The notes beneath the pieces were generated by a model. That model was not told the DNA's origin. It searched no databases and worked only from the letters and a program-made list of their open reading frames with translations. This document shows, one piece after another, positions 17,519 through 25,763 of a stretch of 64,000 nucleotides of DNA; the stretch's first letter is position 1, and every line of letters starts with the position of its first letter. Source of the DNA: Paeniglutamicibacter sulfureus (GTDB lineage Bacteria; Actinomycetota; Actinomycetes; Actinomycetales; Micrococcaceae); contig NZ_BAAAWO010000001.1 in NCBI RefSeq assembly GCF_039535115.1, forward strand, positions 1,054,001-1,118,000, written 5' to 3'. The translations under genes and the position numbers were made by a program.

Positions 17519-18330
17519 GGGTCTCGGGCACCGAGCGCACGCTGAACTACGCGATCCTCATCGGCTTCTCGCTCATCGTGCTCACCCCCGTGCTTTCCAT
17601 CCTGGCCACCGCTTTCGGCCCGGCCGATGCGGCCGCCGCCCGCAATGGTGCCTTCCACCCGTCGAACTTCGCCACCGCCTGGGTGGAGGGGCGCTTCGGC
17701 CAGTACATGGGCACCTCGGTGATGGTGGCGCTGGTCGTGGTGTCCCTGGCAGTGGTGCTCTCGATCCTCTCCGGCTACGCGTTCGGGACCATGTCCTTCC
17801 GCGGCGAGCAGGCGCTCTTCTACCTCTTCCTGCTGGGCATCATGGTGCCTTCCGAGGCCATCATCGTGCCGCTGTTCTTTGACCTGCGCACCTTCGGGCT
17901 CACGGACACGCTCTGGGCCGTTGCCCTGCCCCAGGTCGCGCAGTCGGTCGCGTTCGGCACCTACTGGATGCGCGCCTACTTCAAGTCCGTGAGCCCCTCG
18001 ATCATGGATGCCGCGCGCGTGGACGGGGCCTCCAAGGCCCGCATCCTCGTTTCCATCCTGGTGCCCATGGGGCGTCCGGCCATCACCACCATGGTCGTGC
18101 TGATGTTCATGTGGACCTGGAACGAGTTCCTGATCCCGCTGGTGATGTCACCCTCCGGAGCGTTTCGGACCGCGCCGTTGGGCCTGGCCTTCTTCCAAGG
18201 GCAGTACACCCAGGGCACGGCCTTGTTGGCCGCGGCCGCGGTGTTGGTGGCGCTGCCGGTGGTCCTGCTCTATTTCCTGATGCAGCGCCACTTCATCAAG
18301 GGCATGCTCGAGGGGGCCGTCAAGGAATAG
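17515..18330 (+). CDS. ABC sugar importer, permease subunit 2 (MalG-like)
   Basis: A 271-residue inner-membrane protein with six helices and the EAA-loop DAARVDGASKARILVSI. It forms a heterodimer with the preceding permease. Its ATG overlaps the preceding stop (ATGA). No ATP-binding subunit follows; in actinobacteria a shared MsmK/MsiK-type ATPase often serves several such importers, which is the likely case here. Confidence 0.92.
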   Translation: MRVSGTERTLNYAILIGFSLIVLTPVLSILATAFGPADAAAARNGAFHPSNFATAWVEGRFGQYMGTSVMVALVVVSLAVVLSILSGYAFGTMSFRGEQALFYLFLLGIMVPSEAIIVPLFFDLRTFGLTDTLWAVALPQVAQSVAFGTYWMRAYFKSVSPSIMDAARVDGASKARILVSILVPMGRPAITTMVVLMFMWTWNEFLIPLVMSPSGAFRTAPLGLAFFQGQYTQGTALLAAAAVLVALPVVLLYFLMQRHFIKGMLEGAVKE

Positions 18331-18424
18331 GTGCGGCGCCATGCCCTGTCCGGACGGCAACAATGCCGACAGGGTAGCAGACCAAGGCTGTCCCTGGGCG
18401 CTGGCCCCGGTGCACACTGGTGAC

Positions 18425-19012
18425 ATGAGGATCCTGCTGCAGACCGCGCGGCTCCTGCTGCGCGAATTCACCGCCGACGACGCCGGGCTGCTGGTGGAGC
18501 TGGATTCGGATCCGCGGGTCATGCGCTACATCACCAACTCCAAGCCCACGCCCCGGCAGGAAATCATCGGCGAGTACATCCCCGCCTACCTTCAGTACCA
18601 CCGGAAGGGGCCCGACTTCGGGTTCTGGGTGGCGCAGCTGCGCGACAGCGGCGACTTCGCCGGGTGGTTCCACCTGCGCCCCGAGCCCGGGGACCCGGCG
18701 GACGATCCGGAACTTGGCTTTCGGCTCAAACACCGTTTCTGGGGCCAAGGCCTGGCCACCGAGGGGGCCTCCGCGCTCATCGACCACGCGTTCTGCGCGG
18801 ATTCCATCGACGTCACCCGGGTCCATGCCAGCACCATGGCGGTGAACATCGCCTCGCGGATGGTCATGGAAAAATGCGGGATGGACCTGGTCCGCCATTT
18901 TGTCGCCGACTGGCCGGTGCGCATCGACGGCGACGAGCTCGGCGATGTCGAATACGCGATCACCCGTGCCCAGTGGCTTGAAGGCCGGCCTCCGCAGCCC
19001 CAGCGCCGATGA
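18425..19012 (+). CDS. GNAT-family acetyltransferase (RimJ/RimL-like)
   Basis: A 195-residue acetyltransferase of the RimJ/RimL-type (Acetyltransf_3) group, which modifies protein N-termini or small amines. The start MRILLQTARLLLREFTADD and the strand LGFRLKHRFWGQGLATEGA (acetyl-CoA loop) are characteristic. The ATG at 18425 follows CACACT (18413-18418) by 6 nt and has no Shine-Dalgarno. It is not obviously linked to the importer operon upstream. Confidence 0.9.
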   Translation: MRILLQTARLLLREFTADDAGLLVELDSDPRVMRYITNSKPTPRQEIIGEYIPAYLQYHRKGPDFGFWVAQLRDSGDFAGWFHLRPEPGDPADDPELGFRLKHRFWGQGLATEGASALIDHAFCADSIDVTRVHASTMAVNIASRMVMEKCGMDLVRHFVADWPVRIDGDELGDVEYAITRAQWLEGRPPQPQRR

Positions 19013-19121
19013 GCACCTCCGCGGCAAGCCATGGGCATGGGCGGGGAAGTCGCCTACGCTGAAGACAAGCGCCGTTTCCGTTCCCGGCATCCACGCCGGG
19101 TTGGCACGAGGGGAGCACATC

Positions 19122-19658
19122 ATGGCCACCACCCGTATCCACACCATTGGCCATTCCACCCACGAGGTCGCCGACTTCATTGAGATCCTGCGCGCCCACG
19201 GCATCAAGCAGCTCGTGGACATCCGGACCATTCCCAAGTCCCGGCACAACCCCCAATTCAACGGCGAGGACCTGGCCGCAAGCCTGGACGCCGCCGGCAT
19301 CGGCTACCGCCGCGCCAAGGAGCTCGGCGGCCTGCGCCCGACCCACAAGGACAGCATCAACGGTGCCTGGCGCAACGATTCCTTCCGCGGCTACGCCGAC
19401 TACATGCAGACCGGCGAATTCGCAGCTGCCATCGATGACCTGCTGGAGAGTGCCACGAACAACGACACCGCCATCATGTGCGCAGAGGCCGTCCCCTGGC
19501 GCTGCCACCGCTCGCTGGTCGGCGACGCCCTGGTGGTGCGCGGCGTCGAGGTCCTGGACATCTTTTCAAGCACCAAGGCAACCCCACACACGCTTACCTC
19601 GTTCGCGCAGGTCGAGGGAACCACCCTCACCTACCCGCCCCAAGAGGGCATCTCCTAG
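19122..19658 (+). CDS. DUF488-domain protein
   Basis: A 178-residue cytoplasmic protein of the DUF488 family. Diagnostic segments are TIGHSTHEVADFIEILRAHG at the N-terminus, VDIRTIPKSRHNPQF, and the C-terminal CAEAVPWRCHRSLVGDAL, with paired Cys and His that may form an active site. The biochemical role of the family is unknown. The start has AGGGGAG at 19109-19115. A terminator hairpin follows at 19660. Confidence 0.92.
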   Translation: MATTRIHTIGHSTHEVADFIEILRAHGIKQLVDIRTIPKSRHNPQFNGEDLAASLDAAGIGYRRAKELGGLRPTHKDSINGAWRNDSFRGYADYMQTGEFAAAIDDLLESATNNDTAIMCAEAVPWRCHRSLVGDALVVRGVEVLDIFSSTKATPHTLTSFAQVEGTTLTYPPQEGIS

Positions 19659-19659
19659 G

Positions 19660-19680
19660 AACCCCCGCGGCAGGGGTTTT
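19660..19680 (+). terminator. Terminator after the DUF488 gene
   Basis: A short GC stem (AACCCC with GGGGTT) followed by TTTT, directly after the stop codon. Confidence 0.6.
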
Positions 19681-19849
19681 GCCGTTCGCCTCATCCACCA
19701 AGGAGTTCCTCGCCGTCCACTGACGCCCAACGCGTCCCTGCGTCGAGTAGTTTGCCCGGGCCCCGGAATGTCAATCGCTGCGGCCAACCGTCCCCCGGTC
19801 TCGGTATCCTGGGCAGCAGGACAGTGTGCTGCAAGCAACGGAGGAACCA

Positions 19850-20305
19850 ATGGCCGAAGAAGCATTCGTGGGGATTGCCGAAGACATCGCCCGCCGCGCC
19901 CATGCGGGCCAGGTGGACAAGGCAGGGCTCGACTACATCACCCACCCCGCCCGGGTGGCCGCGGGCGTACGCCTGCACGGCGGCACGAACGAGGCAGTGG
20001 CCGCCGCCTGGCTGCATGACGTGCTGGAAGACTGCGATGTCTCCGCGGCGCAGCTCGCCGAGGCCGGAATCCCCGATACCGTCATCGAAGCGGTCAGGGC
20101 GGTCACCAAGATCAAGGGCGAACGGCTGGAAGACTATTGCGGGCGCATCCGGGCCAACCCCACGGCCCTGCGCGTCAAACGCGCCGACATCGAGGACAAC
20201 ACCGATCCGGCCCGCACCGCCAAATTGCCCGAACCAACGCGGCTCCGCCTGGCGGCAAAGTATGCCCGCGTCCGCTCGCTCCTCGGCTTCCCGCAGCAGG
20301 CCTGA
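19850..20305 (+). CDS. HD-domain phosphohydrolase, small alarmone-hydrolase-like
   Basis: A 151-residue single-domain protein resembling the (p)ppGpp hydrolase domain of RelA/SpoT. The metal ligands are visible as ITHPARVA (His), WLHDVLED (His-Asp and the catalytic Glu-Asp) and RADIEDNTD, the late Asp motif of this family. There is no synthetase domain or TGS/ACT region, so it resembles MESH1-type stand-alone hydrolases. The ATG at 19850 has GAGGAA at 19841-19846. Whether it truly degrades (p)ppGpp or another nucleotide cannot be told from sequence. Confidence 0.85.
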   Translation: MAEEAFVGIAEDIARRAHAGQVDKAGLDYITHPARVAAGVRLHGGTNEAVAAAWLHDVLEDCDVSAAQLAEAGIPDTVIEAVRAVTKIKGERLEDYCGRIRANPTALRVKRADIEDNTDPARTAKLPEPTRLRLAAKYARVRSLLGFPQQA

Positions 20306-20451
20306 GAACCGTTTCATCCGCTGCCGCAGATCCCCGGGGCCGGGAATTCCACGACGGGCCTTTGGCCCCTTGTCCGGGGCGGGTTCGGCGGCAAGGATGG
20401 GAGTTGTGCACGGTAACCGGCACACGCCAACGGGGATCGGGAGGAACCGCC

Positions 20452-21174
20452 ATGGACCACGCAGCGACATCGGATGCTTCCCCTGGCCAGGCCACCGGCA
20501 CCCACCGCGACGCCGAATCCGCCGCCCCCATCCGCGTCTTCATCCTCGATGACCACGAGCTGGTCCGCCGCGGCCTGGCCGAGCTGCTGGAGGGTGAGGG
20601 CTTCGAGGTAGTGGGCACCTCCGGGACGGCGCGCGATGCCCGGAAGCAGATCCCCGCGCTGCGCCCCGACGTCTCGGTGCTGGACGCCCGCCTGCCCGAC
20701 GGCACGGGCATCGAGGTCTGCCGCGACGTGCGCTCGATCGACGGGTCGCTGAACTGCCTGATCCTCACCAGCTACGACGACGAGCAGGCGCTGCGCGGGG
20801 CGGTGCTTGCCGGGGCCGTCGGCTACGTGCTCAAGCAGATCGCCGGCAACGACCTGATCCGCGCGCTGCGCCGGGCAGCTCGCGGCGAATCGCTGTTCAC
20901 CCCGGGGCTCAAGGCCAGGATCGTCTCGGGGCTCATCACCCACGAGAACACCGACCCGCGCATCAGCCAGCTGACCACGCAGGAACGCCGGGTGCTGGAA
21001 CTGGTCGGCGAGGGGCTGAGCAACCGGCAGATCGGCGAGCGCATGCGCTTGGCGGAGAAGACGGTGAAGAACTACGTGTCATCGATGTTGGCGAAACTGG
21101 GGTTCGAGTCCCGCACGCAGGCTGCGGTGTTTGTGACCCATCCGCTGCCGGGGCGCAACGACGGGGGAACCTAG
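20452..21174 (+). CDS. DevR/DosR-like response regulator (NarL/LuxR family)
   Basis: A 240-residue two-component regulator. The receiver has FILDDHELVRRGLAELL, the phospho-acceptor Asp78 in VSVLDARLPDGTGIEVCRDV and GYVLKQIAGND. The C-terminal LuxR helix-turn-helix includes EGLSNRQIGERMRLAEKTVK and the DevR-like NYVSSMLAKLGFESRTQAAVF. These segments match the mycobacterial dormancy regulator closely. The start has GAGGAA at 20441-20446. A GAF-domain histidine kinase is encoded convergently 12 bases downstream and is its likely partner, so redox, NO or O2 signalling is plausible. Confidence 0.92.
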   Translation: MDHAATSDASPGQATGTHRDAESAAPIRVFILDDHELVRRGLAELLEGEGFEVVGTSGTARDARKQIPALRPDVSVLDARLPDGTGIEVCRDVRSIDGSLNCLILTSYDDEQALRGAVLAGAVGYVLKQIAGNDLIRALRRAARGESLFTPGLKARIVSGLITHENTDPRISQLTTQERRVLELVGEGLSNRQIGERMRLAEKTVKNYVSSMLAKLGFESRTQAAVFVTHPLPGRNDGGT

Positions 21175-21186
21175 CCTTCCCTCGCT

Positions 21187-22707
21187 TCAGGATTCGGCGG
21201 GCATCGGCACGACCCAGCGCAGCGTTGTCCCTTCCCCCGGGGCCGAGTCAATGACCAGTGTGCCGCCGAGTTCTGCGGCGCGTTGGCGCATGTTTGCCAG
21301 ACCGCTTTCGGCCACGGGGGCGATGAATCCGATTCCGTCGTCGCGCAGCACGAGCGCCAGGGTGTCGTCGGTGCGTTCGATGGACAGTTCCACGGTGTGG
21401 GCGTGGGCGTGGCGCCCCACGTTGCTCAGCGCCTCGGTGATCACGGCCAACAGGTGGGTGAGCGTGGTTTCGTCGGTGAGGGCGTCGATGTTGTCGCCCA
21501 GGCGCAGCGCCGGGGTGAAGTCCAGGGGTGCCGAGGCCCGGCGGATGGCGCGCAGGATGTGGGAGCTGGGGTTCTCCGTCTCCCCCGCATGGGCACGCAG
21601 CGAGTAGATGGTGGCACGCAATTCGGCGATGGTGGTGTCCAGTTCCCGGGCAATGCCGCTGGCACGTTCCCGCGTGGCGTCGGTGGGCAGTTGCTTGCGC
21701 AGGGCACTGATGCCAAGGCCGGCGGCGAAGATGCGCTGGATGACGATGTCGTGCAGGTCCCGGGCGATGCGTTCGCGTTCCAGGTAGAGCAGCACGTCCT
21801 CGCGCAGGTGGTGCATCTGGACCAGTCCCAGGCCTTGGGCGACGTTGTCGGCGAAGATCCCTGCCATCTGGCTCTCGACGGGGCGGTAGGGGCCGGTTCC
21901 GTGTTCCCTGATGGCAACGAGCAACCCGTAGTGGGTGCCGCGGGCCGACAGCGCGGCCACCAGGGTGTGGGTCCCGTCGGCCAGTTCCCCCAGCGGAACG
22001 ATTGCCTCGGGGGTGGGCAGCAGGGTCGGTGCGGTGCGGTGCGGCACCGACCCGAGGCGCTCCCCCGGCTCCAGCAGGACGCGGCCGGCCAGGTGCGGGT
22101 GCACGTGCCTGCTGATCCCGGCAATCCGGTATCCACTCGCGCCGGGACCGTCCCCGTCGATGGGGAGCAGCAGCAGGACGTATTTGGCCCGGGCCTCGAG
22201 GCGCGCCAGCTCCGCGACATCGTTCAGGCCCTGGGTATGGTGGGGGGATTCGCCTCCCAGCAGACCTCCGATGCGGGCCGAGGCTTCCAGCCAGCGGGCA
22301 CGGTCGGCGGCGTCCTGGTAGAGCTGGGCATTTTCCAGGGCCACACCCGCACTCCCGGCGAGCGCCTCCCCCAGCTTCCTGTCGGCCTGGGAATAGCGGT
22401 CCTTGCCGTTCTTGGGTCCCAGGGCGAGGCGGGCGAAGTGGTGTTGCCGAGTCATCAATTCCAGGCGCAGGCGTTTGGCTTCGTCCTTGCCGGCCGGCTC
22501 CCCCAAGGTGGCGGCTTCACTGCCCTTGGCCAGGAGTCCTTGCTGGTGGGAGGCGCTGGTCAGCTCGAGCACCCCCGAGGTGGCTCCGAAGATCTTCATC
22601 GCCTCGTCCAGGACGCGGTGGGTGATGGCGGTGACGGAGAGGTCGCTGGCGATCGAGGCCATGGAGGCGAGCAGTTCGCGCACCCGTGCGTCGCTGCGCT
22701 TGGACAT
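21187..22707 (-). CDS. GAF-domain sensor histidine kinase (DevS/DosT-like)
   Basis: A 506-residue soluble histidine kinase. Two GAF-like sensory regions fill about residues 15-320, followed by the HisKA_3 H-box ERIARDLHDIVIQRIFAAGL, which matches DevS, and a HATPase region with LRDDGIGFI and GEGTTLRWVVP. In mycobacterial DevS the first GAF binds haem; I cannot confirm the haem ligand here. The start at 22707 is chosen because GGGAGG lies just upstream; a longer frame adds 40 unlikely residues. It faces the DevR-like gene tail to tail. Confidence 0.9.
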   Translation of the reverse strand: MSKRSDARVRELLASMASIASDLSVTAITHRVLDEAMKIFGATSGVLELTSASHQQGLLAKGSEAATLGEPAGKDEAKRLRLELMTRQHHFARLALGPKNGKDRYSQADRKLGEALAGSAGVALENAQLYQDAADRARWLEASARIGGLLGGESPHHTQGLNDVAELARLEARAKYVLLLLPIDGDGPGASGYRIAGISRHVHPHLAGRVLLEPGERLGSVPHRTAPTLLPTPEAIVPLGELADGTHTLVAALSARGTHYGLLVAIREHGTGPYRPVESQMAGIFADNVAQGLGLVQMHHLREDVLLYLERERIARDLHDIVIQRIFAAGLGISALRKQLPTDATRERASGIARELDTTIAELRATIYSLRAHAGETENPSSHILRAIRRASAPLDFTPALRLGDNIDALTDETTLTHLLAVITEALSNVGRHAHAHTVELSIERTDDTLALVLRDDGIGFIAPVAESGLANMRQRAAELGGTLVIDSAPGEGTTLRWVVPMPAES

Positions 22708-22864
22708 GTGCACCGTCCTCCCGATTCCACCGTGCCACTCCCCTGTGCCTGCCGGGGGTACCGGCCTAGGCGTCACCTTACTCGCGCACCGCCAGCCGGG
22801 AACAGGGGGAAAGATGTATATCCGCAACCAGGCGATGGAGCCTGCGGTGGATTAGATTGGGTGG

Positions 22865-23353
22865 ATGGATATTCGAGTTGCCACCCCTGGGGATTGGACG
22901 AGCCTGTGGCCCATCATCGAGGAGGTGGTCCGCGCCGGCCAGACCTACTGCTGGCCCGTGGATGCCACCGAGGAAGAATGCCGCACGTGGTGGATGGGCA
23001 AGCCCGGCGGGACGGTCTATGTGGCGGTGGATCCGGACGGGAAAATCGCGGGGACCGCCGAGCTGCATCCCAACCTGCCGGCCGCGGGTTCGCACATTGC
23101 CAATGCCGGGTTCATGGTCGCTTCCCATGCCTCCGGCCGCGGGCTGGGGCGCACGCTGGGCCGCCACGTCATCGAGGAGGCCGCGGCGCAGGGCTTCACG
23201 GCCATGCAGTTCAATGCCGTGGTTGCCACCAACGCGCATGCCATCCGGTTGTGGCAGTCCCTGGGTTTCAGCATCCTGGCCACGATCCCCGGGGCCTTCA
23301 ACCACCCCGACCGCGGCATGGTGGGGCTGAACCTGATGTACCGGTCGCTGTAA
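22865..23353 (+). CDS. GNAT-family acetyltransferase
   Basis: A 162-residue GNAT enzyme. The conserved core is IANAGFMVASHASGRGLGRT (beta4 and acetyl-CoA loop) and NAHAIRLWQSLGF (beta5-alpha4). The residues AGQTYCWPVD near the N-terminus are typical of a GNAT subgroup in actinobacteria with unknown substrate. The ATG follows TAGATT (22853-22858) by 6 nt without a Shine-Dalgarno, so it is probably leaderless. It is divergent from the sensor kinase. Confidence 0.9.
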   Translation: MDIRVATPGDWTSLWPIIEEVVRAGQTYCWPVDATEEECRTWWMGKPGGTVYVAVDPDGKIAGTAELHPNLPAAGSHIANAGFMVASHASGRGLGRTLGRHVIEEAAAQGFTAMQFNAVVATNAHAIRLWQSLGFSILATIPGAFNHPDRGMVGLNLMYRSL

Positions 23354-23608
23354 CCGCCCCCCAGGCCGCCGGGCCGTCGTGCCCCGAAAAATGATTAGAA
23401 CACATATTCGATCAGGCTTTGGGGTGCGTGGTGTTCCAACAACGCTGCCGGAGCTGGCCGGTGTATCCCTGCGGTGTGCTGGTCGACGGCATCGGCGAGG
23501 TGCGGGTAGAGCTCTCCCAATCCCCGCCCCGTTATGGTCCGGTGCAGAAGCGGGACTTTACTGTGACTCTTGGAGCTGCGCCCGGTGATCGCCGGATAGA
23601 CTCAGCCG

Positions 23609-23986
23609 ATGGCCGATGCAGACAGTCCGCGCAGGCCTGAGGACGATGAGTGGATAGCGAAGCACAGGTCGATGACCGGCCACCGCGACACCTGTTGGTT
23701 GTTGACTGTGTCGTGTCAATCATCCTCCTGGTCGTGCAGCCGGTGGTCGCCATCGTGCTGTTCTTCCTTGCAGCCCTTGCCGGGTCGTCAAGTTTTCACC
23801 AAACGCAATCGGTGCCGCAGTGGGCGGTGACAACCGTGATCGTCTTGGTTTTCGCCGTCCCGCTCGTAGCGGCGGTTTTCACGATTGCACGGATGGTCAA
23901 TGACCGCGTTTTGGGTGCCGTCGCTGACCATGGCAATGACAACCCTGATGGTCTATTTCCTGTCCTCGTATGGGGCATCGCACTAA
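23609..23986 (+). pseudogene. Small membrane protein gene with two apparent frameshifts
   Basis: The start ATG at 23609 lies 6 nt after a -10-like TAGACT, and the first codons give a charged N-terminus (MADADSPRRPEDDEW). The frame then loses sense, while frame 1 (from the GTG at 23650) encodes two strong membrane helices (VVSIILLVVQPVVAIVLFFL; TTVIVLVFAVPLVAAVFTIA). After the run TTTT at 23909-23912 the original frame again encodes a helix (WVPSLTMAMTTLMVYFL) and ends at TAA 23984. One missing and one extra base would restore a protein of about 125 residues with three or more helices, resembling small actinobacterial membrane proteins such as DUF6264. It may be a true pseudogene, a sequencing artefact, or a 122-residue protein read only in frame 1 (23650-24018). 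Confidence 0.45.
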
Positions 23987-24088
23987 ATCCCGTCGGCGCG
24001 TTCCCACTCACGAATTAGGCAGCCCCCTGGACCGGGAATTCCTTCCAGCGCTGAACCCCACACTGAACCGCGCGGGCACCCGGAAGAC

Positions 24089-24565
24089 TCAGAGGCTTGC
24101 CAGCAGCGAGGCCAACGGAGCGGGAATGGCCTCCAACGGCACCGCCTCCGCCAGCAGCCCGGCGTAGCGCACCTTGTTGCCGCTGCGTCCGCCAAAGAAC
24201 CGCGCCAGCTGGCGATCGATGGGTTGCGCCCGCTGGAAGGGCTGGGACTGCAGGCGCCGGAAGGACACAAGCTCGCCCTGCCCGGCGATGACCGCTTCGA
24301 CGCCTTCCACGCCCAAGGCACGGATGAACTCGGCTTCCAGGTCCGGGTCGCAGACAAACACCGTCTTCAGCACCCGCTCGAAGTCGCGCCTCTCGGCCGC
24401 GTCCACCAAACCGACAAGCCGCTGGCCGTTCAGTTCGCCGGCGGCGCGGCGGGCGCCCTTGGACCCGCCGACGGGCAGCACCCGGGGTTCGGGCAGGGCC
24501 AGCCTCCGGGCCAAGGTCCTGATGACGACGGCGTCGCTCTCGCCTTCAACCAGCACGATGCTCAT
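24089..24565 (-). CDS. Stand-alone TOPRIM-domain protein (OLD-endonuclease-like)
   Basis: A 158-residue protein containing a TOPRIM fold. The first motif, IVLVEGESDAVVIRTLAR, carries the catalytic Glu, and the second is LVGLVDAAERRDFER, with a single acidic residue in place of the usual DxD. The C-terminal part (VCDPDLEAEFIRALG, then RLQSQPFQRAQP and FFGGRSGNKVRYA) matches actinobacterial proteins annotated as TOPRIM nucleotidyl transferase/hydrolase and resembles the C-terminal nuclease part of OLD-family proteins. No ATPase domain is attached or encoded nearby. It lies downstream of the NAD operon on the same strand, 51 bases away, and may be read through. Confidence 0.75.
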   Translation of the reverse strand: MSIVLVEGESDAVVIRTLARRLALPEPRVLPVGGSKGARRAAGELNGQRLVGLVDAAERRDFERVLKTVFVCDPDLEAEFIRALGVEGVEAVIAGQGELVSFRRLQSQPFQRAQPIDRQLARFFGGRSGNKVRYAGLLAEAVPLEAIPAPLASLLASL

Positions 24566-24616
24566 GCAGACATGGATATCACATGGCCTGCCCCCGGCTC
24601 CATGGCCGGGACGTGT

Positions 24617-25762
24617 TCATTCCCCGGCGATGGCCTTGACCGCCGCAACCACGGCGCGGGCGGCGGTGGCAATTTCGGCTTCCTTCACGTTTCGGGTGAA
24701 GCTCAGCCGCACCGCGGTGTGTGCCACCTCCTCGTCGTAGCCCATGGCCAGCAGCACGGTCGAGGCGTCGGTGGACCCGGCGGCGCAGGCCGAGCCCGAG
24801 GAACACACCACCCCGCGGCGCTCGAGTTCGAGCAGCACCGTCTCTCCGCCGGTCTCCGGAAAGACGAAGGAGACGATGCCCGGCACGCGCCGGGTGGGAT
24901 CCCCGGTAAGCCTGGCACGGATCCGCCCGCCGGTGTTCAGCCCCTTGAGCACGGTGTCGATGAAGTGCCGTCCGTAGCCGTCGGCGATGCCGCCGGTGTT
25001 GGCTGCCGCGGCCAGGGACAGGGCGGTGGCGGTGGCCACGGCGCCGGCCACGTTTTCGGTGCCGGAGCGGCGTTCGCGTTCCTGCCCGCCGCCGTGGACC
25101 AGCGGTTCCAGGGCCAGCTTGCCACGGACCATCAGCAGCCCGGCACCCTTGAGCCCGCCGATCTTGTGCCCGGAGATGCTCAGCGCGTCCGTGTGCGCGG
25201 CGATCTGGCCCATGTCCAGCCAACCGGCTGCCTGCACCCCGTCGCAATGCACCAGCGCCCCCACCGCGTGGGCGGCGGCCGCCACCTCGGCGATCGGCTG
25301 GATCGTGCCGACCTCGTTGTTCACAGCCATCACCGAGACCAGCGTGGTGTCCGGGCGCAGCAGCTTGGTGAACGCGTCGATATCCAGGATCCCGTCGGAA
25401 CCGACGGGGGCGACGTCGAGTTCGAAGCCGTGGTGGCGCACCAGGTAGGCGCAGGCCTCGGCCACCGCGGGGTGCTCGATGGCCGAGCGCACCAAGTGGC
25501 GTCCACGCGGGTTGCCCAGCGCCAGGCCCTTGATGGCCAGGTTGTTGGATTCGGTGCCCCCAGAGGTGAAGACCACGTCCCCGGTGCGCACGCCCAGCAC
25601 GTCCGCGGCGGTGGCCCGGGCGTAGTCCAGGGCCCGCTTGGCCGTTTGGCCCATCGAGTGGGCGCTGGAGGGGTTGCCGTAGTCGCTGGTCAGCAGCGGG
25701 ATGATGACATCCAGCACGTCTTGGCGCACGGGCGTGGTGGCCGCCGCATCGAGGTAGATCAC
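24617..25762 (-). CDS. Cysteine desulfurase (NifS-like) of the NAD operon
   Basis: A 381-residue PLP-dependent class V aminotransferase-fold enzyme that takes sulfur from cysteine. The PLP lysine is in SISGHKIGGLKGAG, the active-site cysteine loop is SSGSACAAGS, and the N-terminus YLDAAATTPVR is canonical. The GTG start at 25762 lies one base after the nadC stop, with GGAAGCG upstream. As last gene of a nadA-B-C operon it is likely to supply sulfur for the 4Fe-4S cluster of NadA, as described for NifS (NadF) in Bacillus subtilis. A general role in Fe-S or tRNA thiolation is the alternative. Confidence 0.92.
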   Translation of the reverse strand: MIYLDAAATTPVRQDVLDVIIPLLTSDYGNPSSAHSMGQTAKRALDYARATAADVLGVRTGDVVFTSGGTESNNLAIKGLALGNPRGRHLVRSAIEHPAVAEACAYLVRHHGFELDVAPVGSDGILDIDAFTKLLRPDTTLVSVMAVNNEVGTIQPIAEVAAAAHAVGALVHCDGVQAAGWLDMGQIAAHTDALSISGHKIGGLKGAGLLMVRGKLALEPLVHGGGQERERRSGTENVAGAVATATALSLAAAANTGGIADGYGRHFIDTVLKGLNTGGRIRARLTGDPTRRVPGIVSFVFPETGGETVLLELERRGVVCSSGSACAAGSTDASTVLLAMGYDEEVAHTAVRLSFTRNVKEAEIATAARAVVAAVKAIAGE

Positions 25763-25763
25763 G

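Noticed and set aside
21283..23394. 703-codon open frame on the plus strand
   Set aside because: It runs antisense through the DevS-like kinase and then through the GNAT gene in the wrong frame.
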